A stretch of 64,000 bases of DNA from Cerioporus squamosus (GCA_022592435.1 JABYQS010000163.1:1-64000); one strand, 5' to 3'; shown: positions 1 through 11,772, numbered from the stretch's first letter. Numbers and translations: made by a program. Notes: generated by a model from the sequence alone, not told the origin.

Positions 1-1467
1 ACGGTCTCTCTCGTGCCCGGACACACATACTACTCCGATGTCTACCCCAGTTATCGCGTCACCATGGGTCCTAGCAAGCAAGACACTCGTTCTTGGATTA
101 CCGTCGGGCCGCCAATCTGGGTCTCACATACTCTCCTTGGTCGCGGGACGGTGGTCTGGCGTGCACGCGGGCCATCCGAACTGGTCCGACTGCCCACGAT
201 CCTGAAGACCGCATGGAGAACCATCAATCGCGACCCCGAACTTGCCATCTACGACAAGATCAGTGCTATCCTCTCTGCGAACGGAGTGGCGTACCCGAGT
301 ACTGTAGCTCAGGCAGACAACGGCGGGGACGTCCGATTAGACATGGACCGTCCTATGTCAGTGAATGCACTTCGAGGCTTCGACGATATGCTCCTGCCTC
401 CGCTCCACGGAGTCTCGGATCGTATCCTTCATCGCCTCACTATCCGTCAGTTCGGGAAGCCGCTTTGGGAATACAGCAGTGTCGAGCAGTTGATCCGCGC
501 CATGATCGGTGTGATCGAAGGTATGTCGTCTACGTCGCTGTGATATCTTCGGTCGCTCATAGTTGCTCGTTCTTACCTCAGGCCACAAGGTCCTCTCTGA
601 CAATGGGATTGTCCATCGCGACATCAGCGGGGGAAACATTCTGATTGAGGTCGCCCCCAACAAGGATGCCAGCCTTTCGTCGTCGGATTTCAGGGCGGAC
701 CTGACTTGCGGCTTCCTCACAGACTTCGAGTTCGCTTCCATCCAGCCGCCAGAACTCCGAGAGAGAGCCGTTCCAGTCGAAGCACGCCCACTGAGGGGAG
801 GTGAACCTCCACTGGCGGGTGATCTCAACCAAGGGAGGCATGTCTACTTCAAGACGGCATTTGAACAGACACCGACAAAGACGCTCCCTGGGGATGGCTT
901 AACCGTGAGTGCGAGGCTTAACTTCGTGCATGTTACAGAGCTGATGTTCTCGTTTGAATCCAGGGGACTGCCATCTTCATGGCCCAGGCCGTACTTGAGG
1001 CCGTTAGTAATGGGCAACCCATCGTCCGGACGGCAGAGCATGACCTGGAATCCTTCTGCTGGGTCATCATCTACGTCGTCTACAAGCATGCGTTAGATGA
1101 CACGGAGACTCTGGAGAAGATCGAGACCCAGAACTTCCGTAACGCCCTCCTGGACGAGTTCCGCGCGCTTTTCGCCGCGTACAGCATAGCGGACTTGACC
1201 GGAAGGCGCGCTAAGGTAATGGCGAAGTCGGCTGATATACTCGCTGGCATCGCCAGCCTTCAGAAGTATGCGGTGCACGTCGAAAAGGATGGCCGGTATT
1301 TGGAAGGTATAATCCTGGTGATCTGGGGTTATCTCCACCACTTCCAACCTCCGAAGTTCCTCTCGCAGCAGGGTCTTCCGTTATTCCAAGCTGAACTCAC
1401 GAGTTGTATCCGCAAGCAGCGCAGAGCAACACACAAGATAAGAAGCCCACTCACGACAAGATCGTAG
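1..1467 (+). CDS. FunK1-type fungal protein kinase, 5' end cut by window
   Basis: C-terminal two thirds of a fungal-type protein kinase (FunK1 family, expanded in Agaricomycetes; substrates unknown). The frame is open from base 1, so the real start lies outside the window; the ATG at 13 is probably internal. Three exons: 1-520, 582-904, 964-1467. Removing introns 521-581 and 905-963 keeps the frame and restores family motifs. Visible are WITVGPP near the N-terminal side, the catalytic loop IVHRDISGGNIL just after intron 1, the metal-binding segment FLTDFEFA (DFE in place of DFG), and LTGTAIFMAQ formed across intron 2, the activation-segment end typical of FunK1. HDLESFCWVI follows. Stop TAG at 1465-1467. 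It converges on the next gene. Nothing looks broken in the visible part. Confidence 0.88.
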
Positions 1468-1918
1468 GCATTCTCAGAAAAACTCTGTCTGCGATCAATG
1501 ATAACAGGATCGAGCGGGAGGGATTGGCTGCGCGAGAGTAGTACAAGGATGACTTCGTCTCACGCTGCACATACAGGATCGGTACCAATGTAACGCTTAC
1601 TCGTGTATCTAGCTCATGCTTGTCATATGTTATCTCCCTCATTCACACATAGAGCCTCGCACAATCGGGCAAACTGCACCGTGACGGTGTGGTGAGTATC
1701 TCCTCCTGGGCGATCACCGACAATTCCCAATCCTGCATAATGGCACGATTCGAACTGTGATGACAGGGAGTCTCTGGTCGTGCTCGACCGTCGACGTCGT
1801 CGCACACCTCAACTTACGTTCACTGGTCGTCGGGACCAGCCAACATAACGTACACGGCCTGCCGTGAGGTCCTCTTTGAAAGACGTCTACAACATGACTG
1901 CGCGAGACGCCAAGTCAA

Positions 1919-2572
1919 CTACGCTCTCCGACTCCCAGCCGCGGGAACCTGCTGCTCGCCCACCCCGGAGAAGGTCAAGAATCCCGCCACGACGCCCGCG
2001 CTGTCCTGGATCCGCTGCTGCCGCTCGTACAGAGCCTGGACGATCCTCGTCTCCTCCTCGACGAGCACGTTCTCCGGGCGCGGATCCGGAACCTGCGGCG
2101 TTTCGAGTGGGAGCGCACCCACACCCGTCTGGCGCAGCAGCTCGACGAGTACGAATAGTGCTTGTTTCAGCCCTGCGATGTCCGCTGTGTGAACAGGGAT
2201 GTCAGTGCCAGCTCGATTCGCGACGTGAGGAGGGCGAGGATGTGCGATAAGCCGTACCCGCCGTCTGCATGGGGTTCGTGCCCGGGTGGTACGCGTTTTG
2301 TCTGTAGCATTCGCGATCGTCAGTTCATTCGGACATCGACCGCCCCGATACGATACTCACATGCCAGCGAGCGCATTGCGCGCGAGACTTTGCACGCGGG
2401 CGACCTGCCCTTGCGCTATCTGGATGTTCTGTTTGAACACCTCGGGAGAGTTCAAGTCTGCCCCTTGCAGGACCGTTTGCGGTCCCAGCTGCGCCGGGAA
2501 CCCCATAGCCCCCGCCACGTCGAAGTTCAGCCCAGCGTAACTTAAACCTCCATAGAACGATGGTTGTTGCAT
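1919..2572 (-). CDS. small conserved protein, function not recognised
   Basis: Predicted protein of 173 residues from three exons (2572-2361, 2301-2258, 2184-1919). Both introns have GT..AG ends and removing them gives one open frame. The start is the ATG at 2572. The middle reads IAQGQVARVQSLARNALAG and later LKQALFVLVELLRQTG, two amphipathic helical stretches. A helix rich in Glu, Arg and Gln follows (VEEETRIVQALYERQQR), then a short basic tail. There is no signal peptide or membrane segment. The helical build could suit a subunit of a larger nuclear or cytosolic complex, but that is a guess. The 44-nt middle exon is the least certain part. Confidence 0.55.
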
Positions 2573-2908
2573 AGTGTTCGTTACTGTTCACAATGCTTGC
2601 TGAAGCGTGCGATGGGTGTACGGAGGAAACATGCTGGGTCATATACAATGCGCGATAAGATACAAGTACACTAGACGCCCTTGGGCATCTAACATCGAGC
2701 AAGTCGACCTGACATCGACCGTCGGTAGTGGACAGCACGCCTAACCACCGTTACAGATAGATACACGGGCCACGAGGCACCATGAAGCATACATTCCATG
2801 TACCATAAGCATACGCCACACATGCGCGCAATACAGCGACGACGACAAGGATCTGTCTTTTGGGAGTTGACAACAGCCCACATCGACCACAACGAACCAG
2901 CCGGCCGC

Positions 2909-4295
2909 TTAGAGCTTGGACGCGTTCGCAACGGAGAGGGTCTGGCCAGCAGCCTTGGCACGCTTGCGAAGCATCTGGGTCGACTTCGCGCCACGAACAC
3001 CTCCACCCCACTGGCGGCGCTGCTCCTCGTACTTGTCGGTGCTGATGCCTCGTCGTCAGCATAGTATGTAAACAAGACACTATTGGAAGTACGTACAAGT
3101 TGGCCTTCGCCGCGCTGACGAGGGTAGCGAGCTCGCGCTGGTCCTCGCTCTTGACATCCTGAACGCAAAGGACAGCGGCAGTCTTCTTGTGGACGACCGT
3201 GCCGAGACGAGCCTTGCCCTTCACGATAACGTAAGGGACACCCATCTTGCGGCAGAGGGCAGGAAGGAAGACGACGAGCTCGATGGGGTCGACATCGTGA
3301 GCGATGACGACGAGAGACGCCTTCTTCGCCTCAATGAGGGCAACGGTGTGGTTGAGACCGTACTTGACGAACAAGGGCTTCTTCGAGTCCTTGAGGCGCA
3401 TTGTCAGGATCAGTTGCAGAAGACGATCCTCGCAGGACATACCTTGGCCTGAGCCTCCTTCTCCTCAGCGGTCGCCTTGGCGAGAGCGTCAAGACGGGCC
3501 TTCTTCTCCTGCTTAGTCTCGGGACGGTACCTGATGATGATAAGCACACGCCATAAGGGGTCGAACCGATGCGAACGTACTTGTTCAGGAGCTTGAACAG
3601 TTGCGTAGCAGTGTTCTTGTCGAGGGTGTGCGAGAACTGGGCGATGGCAGGGGGAACCTTCAGGCGCTGGCTGAGGATGACCTTCTGGCGCTGGAGGCGG
3701 ACGTATTCCGGCCACTTCACGAAGCGGGTGAGGTCCTTCTTGGGCTGGATGTCCTGGCCTGGAAGAGCAGACACACGGGTTGGCGATCCCCGAGACACTA
3801 GGTAAAGAGAAGGATAAGACGTACCGATACCAAAGTTCTTGGGACGAGCCTCGAAGAGAGGGTTCTTCTGAACCTTCGAGGAGCCCTTGCTGGCGCCGTA
3901 GGGGGCGGGGGCGGGCTTCTTGCCGGATCCTTTGGTGGCCTTGGGCTGGTCATTGAGACGAGGCTGTCAGCAAGGCTATACGCAGCAAAAAAGCCACTGC
4001 CGTCGCCGTGCACTCGGAGCTCTAACGCTCACGTCCACTTCCCCGGAGGGCAGCAGACGTGAGCCCAGCATACTCATGCATCGTCGCCGACCTCACGAGG
4101 AGGAGGCTCAACAGAGTAACGTTTGCTAGTACGAGAGGGTCCTGTCTGATCTAAGCACGCATGTGTTAGCATATGCAGGTGAGCTTCATCCAGGGACAGA
4201 ACGCACCATCCAGCCTATTTCCCTCGCTGCAACAGGACCCTTCGCTGCTCCGAGTGCACCACGAAGGGCGTTGACGATGCAAGTCTGCTCACCAT
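2909..4295 (-). CDS. RPL8: 60S ribosomal protein eL8 (L7a/L8)
   Basis: Structural protein of the large cytosolic ribosomal subunit, 271 residues, the usual length for fungi. Exon 1 codes only the ATG (4295-4293). The others are 3945-3825, 3758-3581, 3530-3443, 3389-3097 and 3041-2909; all five introns are GT..AG and the coding sum is 816 nt. The N-terminus is basic ([19 protein letters not shown]). The RNA-binding L7Ae core is clear: [20 protein letters not shown], then [20 protein letters not shown] and [15 protein letters not shown]. The C-terminus ends ..NASKL. A start codon alone in exon 1 followed by a long first intron (347 nt) is common in fungal ribosomal protein genes. No lesions seen. 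Confidence 0.95.
3946..4292 (-). other. long first intron of RPL8, possible snoRNA host
   Basis: At 347 nt this intron is several times longer than its neighbours (53-68 nt). On the gene strand it holds 12 nt, CCTCTCGTACTA, exactly complementary to the conserved sarcin-ricin loop of large-subunit rRNA. Ribosomal protein introns often carry snoRNAs. I could not find convincing C, D, H or ACA boxes, so an RNA gene is not claimed. Confidence 0.3.
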
Positions 4296-5582
4296 TGTCG
4301 TTGGCTGGGGTCTTGACGTCGACTTGCGGTGTGTGGGCTTGAGGATGGAGAAGACGGGAGAGCGGACGACAAGGGTTCAAGCGCGTGGCTGAAAATATTA
4401 GCTCCGCCTAAATTATTGGTTCTGGTGAGGGAGAGTCATTGAAGCTCCGCTTTATCCTCGGCGCCTGTGTCACCTTCGAGGAGTCCGAGCCTCAGCCTTT
4501 TCTTTCCGATTTCTTGAGAACCAGCTCTTGTATCCCGCTCGTACGTAGTACTCATACTAGTACAGGCCTCGCGGCTTGTCATTTACTCAAATTTTTTATC
4601 CACTGTGGCAAGTGAGGGGCTTTGTGCGCGCCGACAGGACCGCGCAACCATTGCGCATCGGAGAACCAGTTCAACCAGTAGGTCTTCGCCGGTCACCTTA
4701 GTTCGGCGTGTCCACCTCCCATTCGCGGTGAGGACCGAGACAATTTCTCGGTATGTGCGCACTCACTCGTTGTAGGAACTCGAACCCGCCCCGGCAGTTC
4801 CACCATCGACGCAAGAACAGCAGTACGTGTTCCCGTACTTCACATTTCGGGGAGTCCGTCGGTTGAGAAGCCTGAGTTCACTCTCCGAGCAGTACTTAGA
4901 TGCCATGCTTATGCCCAAGACGTCTGGAAAGACGGTTGAAATAAGCGGACGAAGTTGCAAGTCGCGCTACAGATGTGGTTTAACTGTAGTTGTACACAGC
5001 GCCCCAACAGCGCCCGATGATCCTATGACTCGTCACTACTCCGAGGAGATATCGCTCTCTGGTATTAGACCCGCGGTTGTTGTGCATCGAGGTGAAGAAA
5101 TGAGGGATGCATGCGAGGAATACGCTGATCTCTGTATCCTGCAGACTTGCAATACAGACGCACCGACACGTCAGCCTTGCACCTCAGTGGCGAGCTACAT
5201 ATTTCCCTCTCCGTCTCGTGCTCTCAACACCCTCTTCCTTAGATCTGCTCGGTTGCTCTTTGGCTTCGCTCACTGTGTACTGGTCGGCGGTGACCCGGCG
5301 GCGCTCTCTGGTGTCATGTGCAGCGGTCTCGAGTAATGGGCTTCCCTTGGTCTGTCCACATACACGCCCTCGAAGCCACCCCAACGCCCATGAGGCGAAT
5401 TCTACGGCCTTAGCGTAGCTCAAGCGGTGATCGCTCTACTCCAATACGACTCAACGCATCTTTGCCCCAATTTCTCGTGTCTTGTAGGCTCTGGTGCGCC
5501 ACGTCTTCCATGCAACGAATGACGGCCATTCTAACAGTGACACGGGACTGCAGCACGACAATAGACGCAGGTGCTTGCAGAC
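4296..5582. other. intergenic, no gene seen
   Basis: Divergent spacer between RPL8 and the first lipase gene. Open frames here are short, lack matching introns and resemble nothing known. A pyrimidine-rich 5' leader of RPL8 lies next to 4300. Confidence 0.6.
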
Positions 5583-5589
5583 TATAAAT
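5583..5589 (+). promoter_or_regulatory. TATA box of the lipase gene
   Basis: TATAAAT lies 69 bases upstream of the ATG at 5652, giving room for a short leader. A matching ATAAATA box sits at 9316-9322 on the other strand in front of the decayed paralogue, with nearly the same spacing. Confidence 0.6.
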
Positions 5590-5651
5590 GACGGCCGTGC
5601 TCGCGCTTGGATCTCCAGAACGCCCCAAGTTCCTTCACCAGCAGTCTCACC

Positions 5652-7286
5652 ATGCCACCTCTCTCGAAGGCCCTTATCCAGGGCATCCACCTATCTCATG
5701 CCAAGCAACTCTCTCAGTTCGAGGTCCCGCGCTCTCGCAACGCTCCCTTGGAGGAAGCCCCTCCAAACCTGCTTGCGGATACCATCGACTGGATTACAGC
5801 CAACAAGGCAGCCGTTCAAGCTGCCCAAGCCGCACGTCAGTTTGTCTCGCCCATCGCCATCATCGTCGTGGTGCTGAAGGTTGCTACAGAGTGCAAGAGC
5901 CCAGCGCCGAACTCCCCTAACTGGGATACGGTCTTCTTCAGCCTCATGGAGAGCGACGCCGTCTACCTTCGGTAAGTGCTTTCATTGCACTTCGCGGAGC
6001 CATGCCTGACTGTGCGATGACGTTGATAGGAGGTTCGAATACGTCTACGATGCCATAGTCGCAGCTCGCGCTGGAGACCTGGAGGGCGCTGTCGCCCATC
6101 TCCAGAAGGCACAGGAAGACGTCGACACCGTCGTAAGTGTCCCATCGCCCACACACCATCATATATCCTCACACAGTCTAGGCGGCGATGCTGGGCTGCA
6201 CTTTCATACAACTTTGTGGTGAGTGGCTTCACGTTGTCGATGAGGAAAGCAAAGGATGACATGGTCTGTCAGACTTTTCGAGCCGTAGCCCGGACGGCTA
6301 CTGGTACCACAGCGGGGCGTACTGTGGTCTGTTTGTCAGCAACAGCACGGGCAAGCCGTTCATGGGGGTCGCTTACAAAGTTAATATCGCTCTCGGTCTG
6401 TGTCTCCATCTCTACTGACCTCACCGCGTAATCGCAGGGTACGAACAATACCAGAGAAATCGTCACGGACCTGGATTGGGACCCCATCGCCCCTGTTCGT
6501 CCTGGCGTCGCATGGGGCGCTCTTGTTCACCAAGGGTTCTATGTCGGGTTGTTCGGCACGTTCAGTGCTGTTGTCCGAGATGTCCAGGTTCCATTCGGTG
6601 AGCAGCCACCCTAGCTGAGCCCGTGACACTTCGTTGACTAAATTCATCGACGTGTCGCAATAGATCTCATGCTCGCACAGCTCACGACCGCCTACACCTC
6701 GCGCGACAATGCTGTCCTCCACTTCACGGTCAGTCGTCGTCTCACGCACTCCACTCTTCGGCCACGCAACTCACTAACACGTACCTTATTTTATCGAACA
6801 TCAGGGGCACTCCCTCGGCGGCGCATACTGCACCCTGACCTACGGAGAATTCCTGCGCCAGCAAGACGCGCCCGACTTCGCCAAATTCAACTTTGGCGAC
6901 ATGTATACGTACGGCAGCCCGCGCGTCTGCCTCCAGCCCTTCGCAACGGAGGTCAACAAGCGCACCCAGGCCGGCGGCGGCAAGTACCTTTTCCGCATCG
7001 TCAACCGCGACGACCCGGTGTGCACCGTGCCCCCGCGCACGGTGGCCCAGATCCCTGAATACCCGTTCATCCACGTCGGGGGCGCGTGGAAGCTCACGGA
7101 CTCTGGTCCGAACAAGATGAGCGACGAGCCGCCCCCGGTGGACCCTCAGTCGATCCTTGACATCATCTGGAACGTGAAGAACCATCGTACGTGCACTTAG
7201 CCATGCGAGACTGGTACACTGCTGACCGACTTACTGCAGAGACGTCGGACTACTACGCTAGCTGGCAGAAGACGCCGCACTCCTAG
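5652..7286 (+). CDS. class 3 lipase (alpha/beta hydrolase)
   Basis: Serine hydrolase of the fungal lipase class 3 family, which cleaves acyl esters such as acylglycerols. Predicted 388 residues from nine exons: 5652-5835, 5890-5971, 6030-6132, 6182-6218, 6273-6379, 6438-6597, 6664-6728, 6805-7186, 7240-7286. All introns are GT..AG and frames join. The nucleophile elbow GHSLGGA is at about residues 247-253 (Ser249). The likely catalytic Asp is in VNRDDPV (about 316) and His in YPFIHVGG (about 336). The oxyanion-side helix region LVHQGFYVGLFGTF precedes the elbow. The N-terminus (MPPLSKALIQGIHLSHAK) is not a clear signal peptide, so an intracellular or unconventionally exported enzyme is more likely. 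It stands tail to tail with a degraded paralogue. Confidence 0.88.
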
Positions 7287-7643
7287 GTTGTCGCAAACAA
7301 GGATGTTTCCGCGAATGCGTTCGTCGAGTCGTCGGCAATGCCATGTATGAGTAGGCTATCCCAAGATAAGATCCGCATGTCATGTAACAAGTAACGCTCT
7401 GTGAATCAAGTTCATCGATTCCTTCCTGTCGTATGCGCAGCCTCGATTGGACCGGTCTAGCTCGTGACTGTCTGGTATCCTTGGTTGCCACACATTGTCA
7501 ATATTTGGAAACTCCGGAGCTGGGTCCTCTCCCATAGATTCGACTTCGTATACGTACAACAGATCACCCGAACAAGTCAACAAACCGCTTCTGCATACAT
7601 GGGCTCCGAATCCTGACAAGACCGACACCCTCCAACGTCGCAC
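7287..7643. other. spacer between convergent lipase copies
   Basis: Shared 3' region of the two tail-to-tail lipase genes. No gene or structured RNA seen; presumably holds both polyadenylation sites. Confidence 0.6.
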
Positions 7644-9263
7644 TCACGAATGCGGCGTCTTCTGCCAGCTCGCATAGTACCCCTTAGGATCTGCAAGCAG
7701 CCGGCCTCAACAACGCAGGTCTCACTGAGGCAGAGAGGGACGATCGACATACCATGGAAATGACCGTTCTCCGACACCTCGCCGATCTGCGGGTCCACCT
7801 GTGGCGGCTCGTCGTCCATCTTCTCCGGGCCGTCAAGAGTGATGCGCCACGCGCTCCCAGGATGGACGAACGGGTACTGAGTGAGCTGGAAGTCGAAGAC
7901 CGGCGGCATGGTCGGGACCGGGTCCTGCATATTCACGAGAGCGTTTCGTGCCCTTGGCGGCCAGGATGCGCATGTGCGCCTCGGTCGCGAATGGCTCGAG
8001 GCAGACGCGCGGGGCCGCGAAGGCGCACATGTCGCCGAAATTGAAGCTGGCGAAGGCGGCTTCGGCCTGCCGGCGCAGGAACTCGCCGTAGGTGATCACG
8101 CAGTATGCGCCGCCGAGTGAGTGGCCCTGACGCATTGAAACCATCAGCTTTTTGGTTCGTCAGAGCTGGCAATCCTGCGACTGACTGACCGTGAAGTGCA
8201 ACTGAGCGGTGTCATGTGAATCGTATGCATCGGTGAGAGTCTGCAGCATGAGATCTACGGATCATTACTGTGAGCGTCTCCTGTACAGTATGGTAAGAGA
8301 CATGACGCGCTGATACTGACCGAACGGGACCTGGGGGCAGTAAGCCTCAGTCGTGTACGTGTCGAACAAGCCTCTGTAGAATCCTTCGTGCATGGGTGCG
8401 CCCCACGCAACGTCCGGACGAAGAGGCGCGATCGGCCTCCAGAGGATATCCGTTATATCCTCCGGATCGACGCTCGTGCCCTGGGAACATATACGTCAGC
8501 AAGACGCAGCATGACATCTCAGACCGATGGCACCTTGTAGGCAACCCCCATGAACGGTTTGTCGGTGCTGTTGCTGATGAAGAGACCGCAGAACGCCCCG
8601 GACATGGTCGGAAGGTCATCGGGACCTTGTGTGACGAAGTCTGCGACATGTTTTGGTCAGCGTGGCCAATCAAAGCATATTAGAAGAAACCTTACCGCAA
8701 AGCTGTAGGAAGGTGCAATCCAATAGCGACGCCTGCGACAGAGTAAGTCGTGCGGGCATTGTCTGTGGAGCAGAAGAGGTACCGACCACCGTATCGATCT
8801 CTTCCTGCGCTTTGGCGAGATAATCCGCCGCCTCTTCCAAGTTGCCCTTGCGAGCGACTTCTGAGGCTTTGACAACCATATTGTACTGGCTAGGTGGCGT
8901 GGCGGGTCAGCATTAGGTTCACGATGGCAGGTGCGTACCCGAGGTACGTGGCGACGCTCTCCACTAGGCTGATAAAACCGTGTCCCAGTTGGGTGAGTCC
9001 GGAGTGGGGCTTGTGCATTCTGCATCACAAGTCTACAATCAGTCAGAGCCGACGCAGAGCGACATGGTCTCACGGGAGTTCTACGCTGCCTCGATGGCCT
9101 TGGAGTTGTCCGTGATCCAGCTTTGGATGGTCTTCAAGAGGTCGGAAGGTGGTTCCTCTTTGCGAGCATCGGGTTGCGACGGGAGCTGCAACTGAGCGAG
9201 CTGCCTGGCATGAGAGAGGTGGATGTTACGCCAAAGGGCTGCGGCTGACAGGGGCCTCCTGAC
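7644..9263 (-). pseudogene. decayed class 3 lipase paralogue
   Basis: Inverted copy of the lipase at 5652-7286 with the same exon plan, ending in the same YYASWQKTPHS. It keeps GHSLGGAYC. Two lesions: at the aligned start position (about 9258-9263) the ATG has become AGG, with no other in-frame ATG upstream; and near 7930-7950 a 5-bp deletion shifts the frame just before the catalytic Asp and His, after which ..DPVPTMPP and YPFVHPGSAW continue in another frame. Read straight through, the protein stops soon after the elbow. One exon (about 9018-8940) is read in a different frame from its paralogue because of a shifted splice donor plus a 1-nt deletion. The TATA-like promoter is still present. 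If translated from a non-AUG start it would still lack the catalytic triad. Confidence 0.75.
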
Positions 9264-9330
9264 TGTGATGGAGTAACACGGTGCTCTGAGGGCAGTATGG
9301 GGAGAGTACACGTCGTATTTATGCCTCTGC

Positions 9331-9642
9331 TTACCCCTGGTGCCCCTCCTCAATCAGCGGAGCCCTCAAGTAAACGCTGTCAGGGAAGACGCGTCCTGGT
9401 GACCCTCGGGTGGCTTCGTTCAAGCTCATGTCGGCGGCAACTCGTGTGCTGTGGGATACTCTGGGAAGCTGCAATGGCTGATTGAAGAGCTCATGTGCGA
9501 GCACCGCAGACGTCATACCTAGACAGAGTTTAGTGAAAGCTTTCTTCCGGGACGGATGGAGGGGCTCCTTACGTGTGTCTTGGAATTCCATGTTGACGAA
9601 GTCGGGTCCACGCTTGCGAATGACGCCGCAAGGAATGTATGG
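9331..9642 (-). pseudogene. possible exon remnant of an unidentified gene
   Basis: Two exon-like blocks (9642-9573 and 9518-about 9331) joined by a good intron (GTAAGG..CTAG) give a coherent frame containing DFVNMEFQDT and MTSAVLAHELFNQP. HELFN resembles a zinc-protease HExxH motif with the last His lost, which is only suggestive. No start or end could be found, and the block runs into the promoter of the decayed lipase. It may be a leftover from an older gene. Confidence 0.25.
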
Positions 9643-10968
9643 CTAGAAGTCATGGTGAGTTGGCAACGGTTGCGTCTAAAGAAGTCTTCTTGCATTGCGC
9701 TGTCCGGTAAGAAACGAGGGGCCATGTGCACATGTCAACGTTCAGGGAAGAGATGTGCGGAGCCCTGTCACTCTCGCGCCTGCAGTTCGAGAGCGCCGCG
9801 CTCGTCGCACCGGCTGTGGAGGAGTCCTCAGTTCCTAGAGATAAATACCGATTCTTGAGTCAATGTGGCGACGTCTTCGGGGCAAATGAACGTACAGAAC
9901 AGGATTCCGGGCGCCGACATCCGCACCTCGCCTGCTGAGGGAGAACGATCGTACCAGACAATGCGTACCGGGGGACTGCGCTATAATATGGCCGTCGAAC
10001 AGCTTCTTAGTACTAGGCTGCAGTCACGTCCACAACCTAGAGTGCCTTTAGAATGTCTTAGAGACGCAGATGTGGCGGCTAACTTGCCTAGCTTACGAAG
10101 ATCAGAGCTGAGCAAGTAGCCTGAGCGAGATGACCCCAGTAAGTAAGGCTAGTGCTGGCAGCGCTTGACGCTGGAAAAGGAGGAACCTGCTAAGCCTCCC
10201 TCCTCCACTGGCCTAACCTGCAGTGTTGTGAGCGTAAGCAGTACCGACGTATCGGGGACATGCAGTGATGCATGTTGGGCCGAGAGGACATCCAGGCGCC
10301 CAATAGCCGCCGTAAGGCCGTGTTTGTCTCAGTTTGGGCATTTGTATCTCGGCACATTCAAGGCTTCGCCTCGCCCTACCGTAGCGTTGTTGATTTACTA
10401 CTCAGAGGTGGAGTTTTTCTACTCATCCGCAACGGCCAGCCTCTGACGGCAGCTATCTGGCGCCAATGCGGCTTCCTGAAGACCTTCCCAAGTCTGGCTG
10501 AGCACCGACCATGACCCTGACTTGGAGACGATACACCTGTGCTCATGCCCAACTTCAAGCGCACGCATTCGAACGGAAGAGGTCAGTGCTTTTCCCTTAC
10601 ATCTCACGCGTATATTTGCAACTACCCGGAATTACTCACGAACAACTCCAATCATTGCGCTTCAGAGTTGCTTCGGTGACTCTTCGAGTCCACCGACAGT
10701 TCCGCAACGGCGCATGTGTCAGCGGTCCGACTCTGTCATCCAAAGGCCTTCTGGACGCCGACTCTCAAGGTTCCTGTCTGCAAGTTCCAAGCAGTTATGG
10801 GAAGCGAACGTGAACCTGTCTCGGCTTTCTCGGATGGCCGCCTCGCACGTCTTCTCCATGACGCTCTTCGACGCGCTCCCAAGTCAGCAGGACGTATCCC
10901 TGCTCAATCATCGTTCTAGGTGTCAACCATGGCGAGGTTCAGAGCGCGTCGCACGGGCACCTGGGGCA
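9643..10968. other. intergenic, no gene seen
   Basis: About 1.3 kb without a frame that joins across splice sites or resembles a known family. Short open frames on both strands look random. Confidence 0.5.
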
Positions 10969-10974
10969 TATAAG
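10969..10974 (+). promoter_or_regulatory. TATA box
   Basis: TATAAG within GCATATAAGGG, 86 bases upstream of the ATG at 11055; well placed for transcription of the small gene that follows. Confidence 0.5.
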
Positions 10975-11054
10975 GGACCAGTACCACGCCTCATCTCCCT
11001 CAGGCTTCCACCTCCAATCCGCATCGCAGCAACTCGAATCTCAGACAGCTCGCA

Positions 11055-11772
11055 ATGTCTTCCACCGACGGTACCATTGCCCTCAAAGGTGCGTCTCTCT
11101 CTTTTGCACGCCATCCGCATCATGCCACACGCTCACTCCCGATTGCCTTCTCCACGTCGTCCGTTTTGTCGTGTATCGCTCCTCTAACGACATGGCCCCG
11201 TAGACGGCGCCCTTGAGAAGTGGCTGGGAGGGCACCACATTGTCGTGACCGACTCTGACAAACGCGACGGGGTCGAGTACCATGCCTTCGTCATCGGGGG
11301 TAACCCCGTAGCCGGCCCCAAAGAAAGGTACGACTTCCAGGCCGACATCCCCATCGGCCCCATCATCCTACAGGTACTCCCACTCTTGGTTTCTTATACA
11401 GTCGTGCGCGCCGCTTACTACATTTCGTACGAACACAGCTCGTGGGCTTCATCGACACGAGCACGCTCGATGCCGACATCACGCTCTACGTCAAGGTGCC
11501 GCTCCTCCCCGCCATCAAGGTCGCGGAGGTCAAGGGCAACCTGCGCGACGGGATAATCTTCACCATTAACATCCCGGGCGTGGCCTCCGGGTCGGTCAAG
11601 GTGTACATCGCCGACGATAAGTGGCTCCACGTCAAGTTCACCCTCACCATCTTCGGCCAGGAATGCTCCGCTGATCTTGCGCTCTTCAAGATCCCGTGAG
11701 TTCTCGGATCCTACGATGAGAATGGCGTCAGAAAGCGGTTTGTACTAACTCGGTCCGCGCAGGTGGCTCTAA
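11055..11772 (+). CDS. small beta-rich protein, function not recognised
   Basis: Predicted 156 residues from four exons (11055-11088, 11204-11373, 11439-11695, 11763-11772); the last exon codes only part of IPWL and the stop. All introns are GT..AG. Alternating hydrophobic and charged residues (DITLYVKVPLLPAIKVAEVK, then SGSVKVYIADDKWLHVKFTL) suggest a compact beta-sandwich. No signal peptide or cysteine pairs, so a cytosolic protein is likely. A TATA box and short leader suggest regulated, perhaps strong, expression. I do not recognise the family. Confidence 0.75.

Noticed and set aside
8590..8650. Premature TGA in one exon of the decayed lipase
   Set aside because: Using the acceptor CACAAG a few bases downstream skips it and keeps the frame, so it is not counted among the lesions.
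10522..11187. Long plus-strand frame over the promoter and first intron of the small beta-rich gene
   Set aside because: It conflicts with the TATA box, ATG and introns of the gene at 11055, which give a coherent protein.
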